A DNA stretch of 15,371 nucleotides from Desulfobacterales bacterium (GTDB lineage Bacteria; Desulfobacterota; Desulfobacteria; Desulfobacterales; Desulfobacteraceae): contig JAKSAU010000127.1 of NCBI GenBank assembly GCA_022361535.1, forward strand, positions 1 to 15,371, read 5' to 3'. Both the position numbers and the translations under genes were made by a program. Below the pieces are notes generated by a model. The model did no database searches, was not told where the DNA came from, and saw only the letters and a list, made by a program, of their open reading frames with translations. Positions 14,650 through 15,371 of the stretch are shown here, piece after piece (positions within the stretch are counted from its first letter, which is position 1; each line of letters opens with the position of its first letter).

Positions 14650-14768
14650 TTAGGCTCGTTTGTCCTAAGAAAAAGGCATCAGGCGTATTTTTGCAAAAAA
14701 TGCGGCAGCCGTGTCTTAGGATAAGCGAGCCTAAATCTGTATATGAGACATCCCAAAAGCTCAGGCTT
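14650..14768 (+). repeat. Dispersed palindromic repeat, copy C (diverged)
   Basis: Arms TAGGCTCGTTTGTCCTAAGA (14651-14670) and TCTTAGGATAAGCGAGCCTA (14714-14733) pair over 20 positions, two of them G-T wobbles. Relative to copies A and B an arm T-A pair has become C-G on both strands. The core (AGGCGTATTTTTGC followed by AAAAAATGCGGCAGCCG) and tail (CTGTATATGAGACATCCC) match the other copies more loosely. It lies in the 250-bp gap between the MFS gene start and the end of the ACR3 gene. Confidence 0.75.
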
Positions 14769-14786
14769 AAATGAGGAAAGCCCCAG

Positions 14787-15371
14787 TTAGCTTTCAAACC
14801 AATGGGTTGTCCGCTTGCAAAAACCCACCAGCATCAACATCACCGGCACCTCTATCAACACCCCGACAACCGTGGCAAGAGCAGCGCCCGATGACAGGCC
14901 AAAAAGCATGACAGCCGTTGCAATGGCGACCTCAAAATGATTTGAAGCCCCGATCATGGATGCAGGAGCAGCATCTTCATATCTTAGCTTGAGCATACGG
15001 GCGGCACCATATCCCAAGGCAAATATAAGAACCGTCTGGATAAACAAAGGAATGGCGATCCAAAGTATGGTTAACGGATTTGCCAGTATCACTTCGCCTT
15101 TAAAGCTGAAAAGCAGTACCAGGGTTAAAAGCAAGGCACTTATGGTGACAGGGGTCAGGATACCTAAAAACTTTTCTTTGAACCAGGTTTCGCCTTTGGC
15201 TTTGAGTATCCACTTTCTGGAAAAATAACCAGCCACCAGGGGCAGCGCCACGTAAATTCCCACCGAGAGCAGCAGGGCCTGCCAGGGAATGGGCAGCTTG
15301 CCCACACCTAAAAGGAATCCGCCCAGGACACCATAAAGAACCAGCATGGTCAAAGAATTTAAGGCCACCAT
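14787..15371 (-). CDS. arsB: ACR3-family arsenite efflux transporter, C-terminal half (5' end outside window)
   Basis: The frame runs to the window edge. The ATG at 15371 is most likely internal, since the residues [19 protein letters not shown] lie in the middle of ACR3/ArsB proteins (usual length about 350-400; 194 are seen). The visible part has about six membrane segments and the family signature [18 protein letters not shown], in the last third, followed by [21 protein letters not shown] and a short basic tail. It exports As(III), and sometimes Sb(III), from the cytoplasm using the proton gradient. No arsR or arsC lies in the window; any would be beyond 15371, in the upstream direction of this gene. 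It ends in TAA, with repeat copy C following. Confidence 0.92.
   Translation of the reverse strand: MVALNSLTMLVLYGVLGGFLLGVGKLPIPWQALLLSVGIYVALPLVAGYFSRKWILKAKGETWFKEKFLGILTPVTISALLLTLVLLFSFKGEVILANPLTILWIAIPLFIQTVLIFALGYGAARMLKLRYEDAAPASMIGASNHFEVAIATAVMLFGLSSGAALATVVGVLIEVPVMLMLVGFCKRTTHWFES

Noticed and set aside
6947..14768. CRISPR array or Rho-independent terminators as explanation for the repeats
   Set aside because: Copies are kilobases apart, so not an array. The hairpins lack a T-run after the arm, and each unit carries a conserved tail beyond the stem, so simple terminators do not explain them.

Overview
The window looks like chromosomal DNA of an anaerobic bacterium, most plausibly a Desulfobacterota (Desulfobacteraceae-like) sulfate reducer. 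This rests on moderate GC, a UGA-containing (selenocysteine) peroxiredoxin-like gene, a double-cubane-cluster protein with its ATPase activator, an OFA-family carboxylate transporter, and many secreted or stress proteins typical of that group. The taxonomic guess is inference, not proof. No rRNA, tRNA, CRISPR array, transposase or phage gene was seen.

Left block, 1-4012, all on +: the C-terminal part of an FAD amine-oxidase-like protein, an atypical SDR whose catalytic Tyr is replaced by Met, an ADP-ribosylglycohydrolase-family protein with a modified metal motif, a small pyridoxamine-phosphate-oxidase-fold (PPOX) protein, and a peroxiredoxin-like gene interrupted by an in-frame TGA. The TGA sits exactly where the first redox Cys of a CxxC motif belongs and is followed by a SECIS-like hairpin, so I read it as one 187-residue selenoprotein (Sec45-x-x-Cys48) rather than a broken gene. 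A convergent two-gene operon follows on - (6718-4071): a second PPOX-fold protein whose stop overlaps the start of a PEP-synthase-like phosphotransferase that lacks the PEP-binding barrel.

Middle block, about 6947-10522: a soluble GAF-PAS histidine kinase with no response regulator nearby, a small secreted Lys-rich protein and a secreted SYLF-domain protein. It is bounded by two inverted copies of a dispersed palindromic repeat of about 130 bp. A third, more diverged copy lies at 14650-14768. The arms differ between copies by compensatory changes, so the hairpin itself appears to be maintained.

Right block: on -, an activase-double-cubane protein pair (E. coli YjiL/YjiM type) that should carry out ATP-driven low-potential electron transfer. 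Then come a small membrane-anchored unknown on +, an OFA-type MFS carboxylate transporter on -, and the C-terminal half of an ACR3 arsenite exporter on - that runs off the window.

The two observations most worth following are the selenocysteine peroxiredoxin-like gene (3449-4012) and the covarying repeat family (6947-7080, 10397-10522, 14650-14768).
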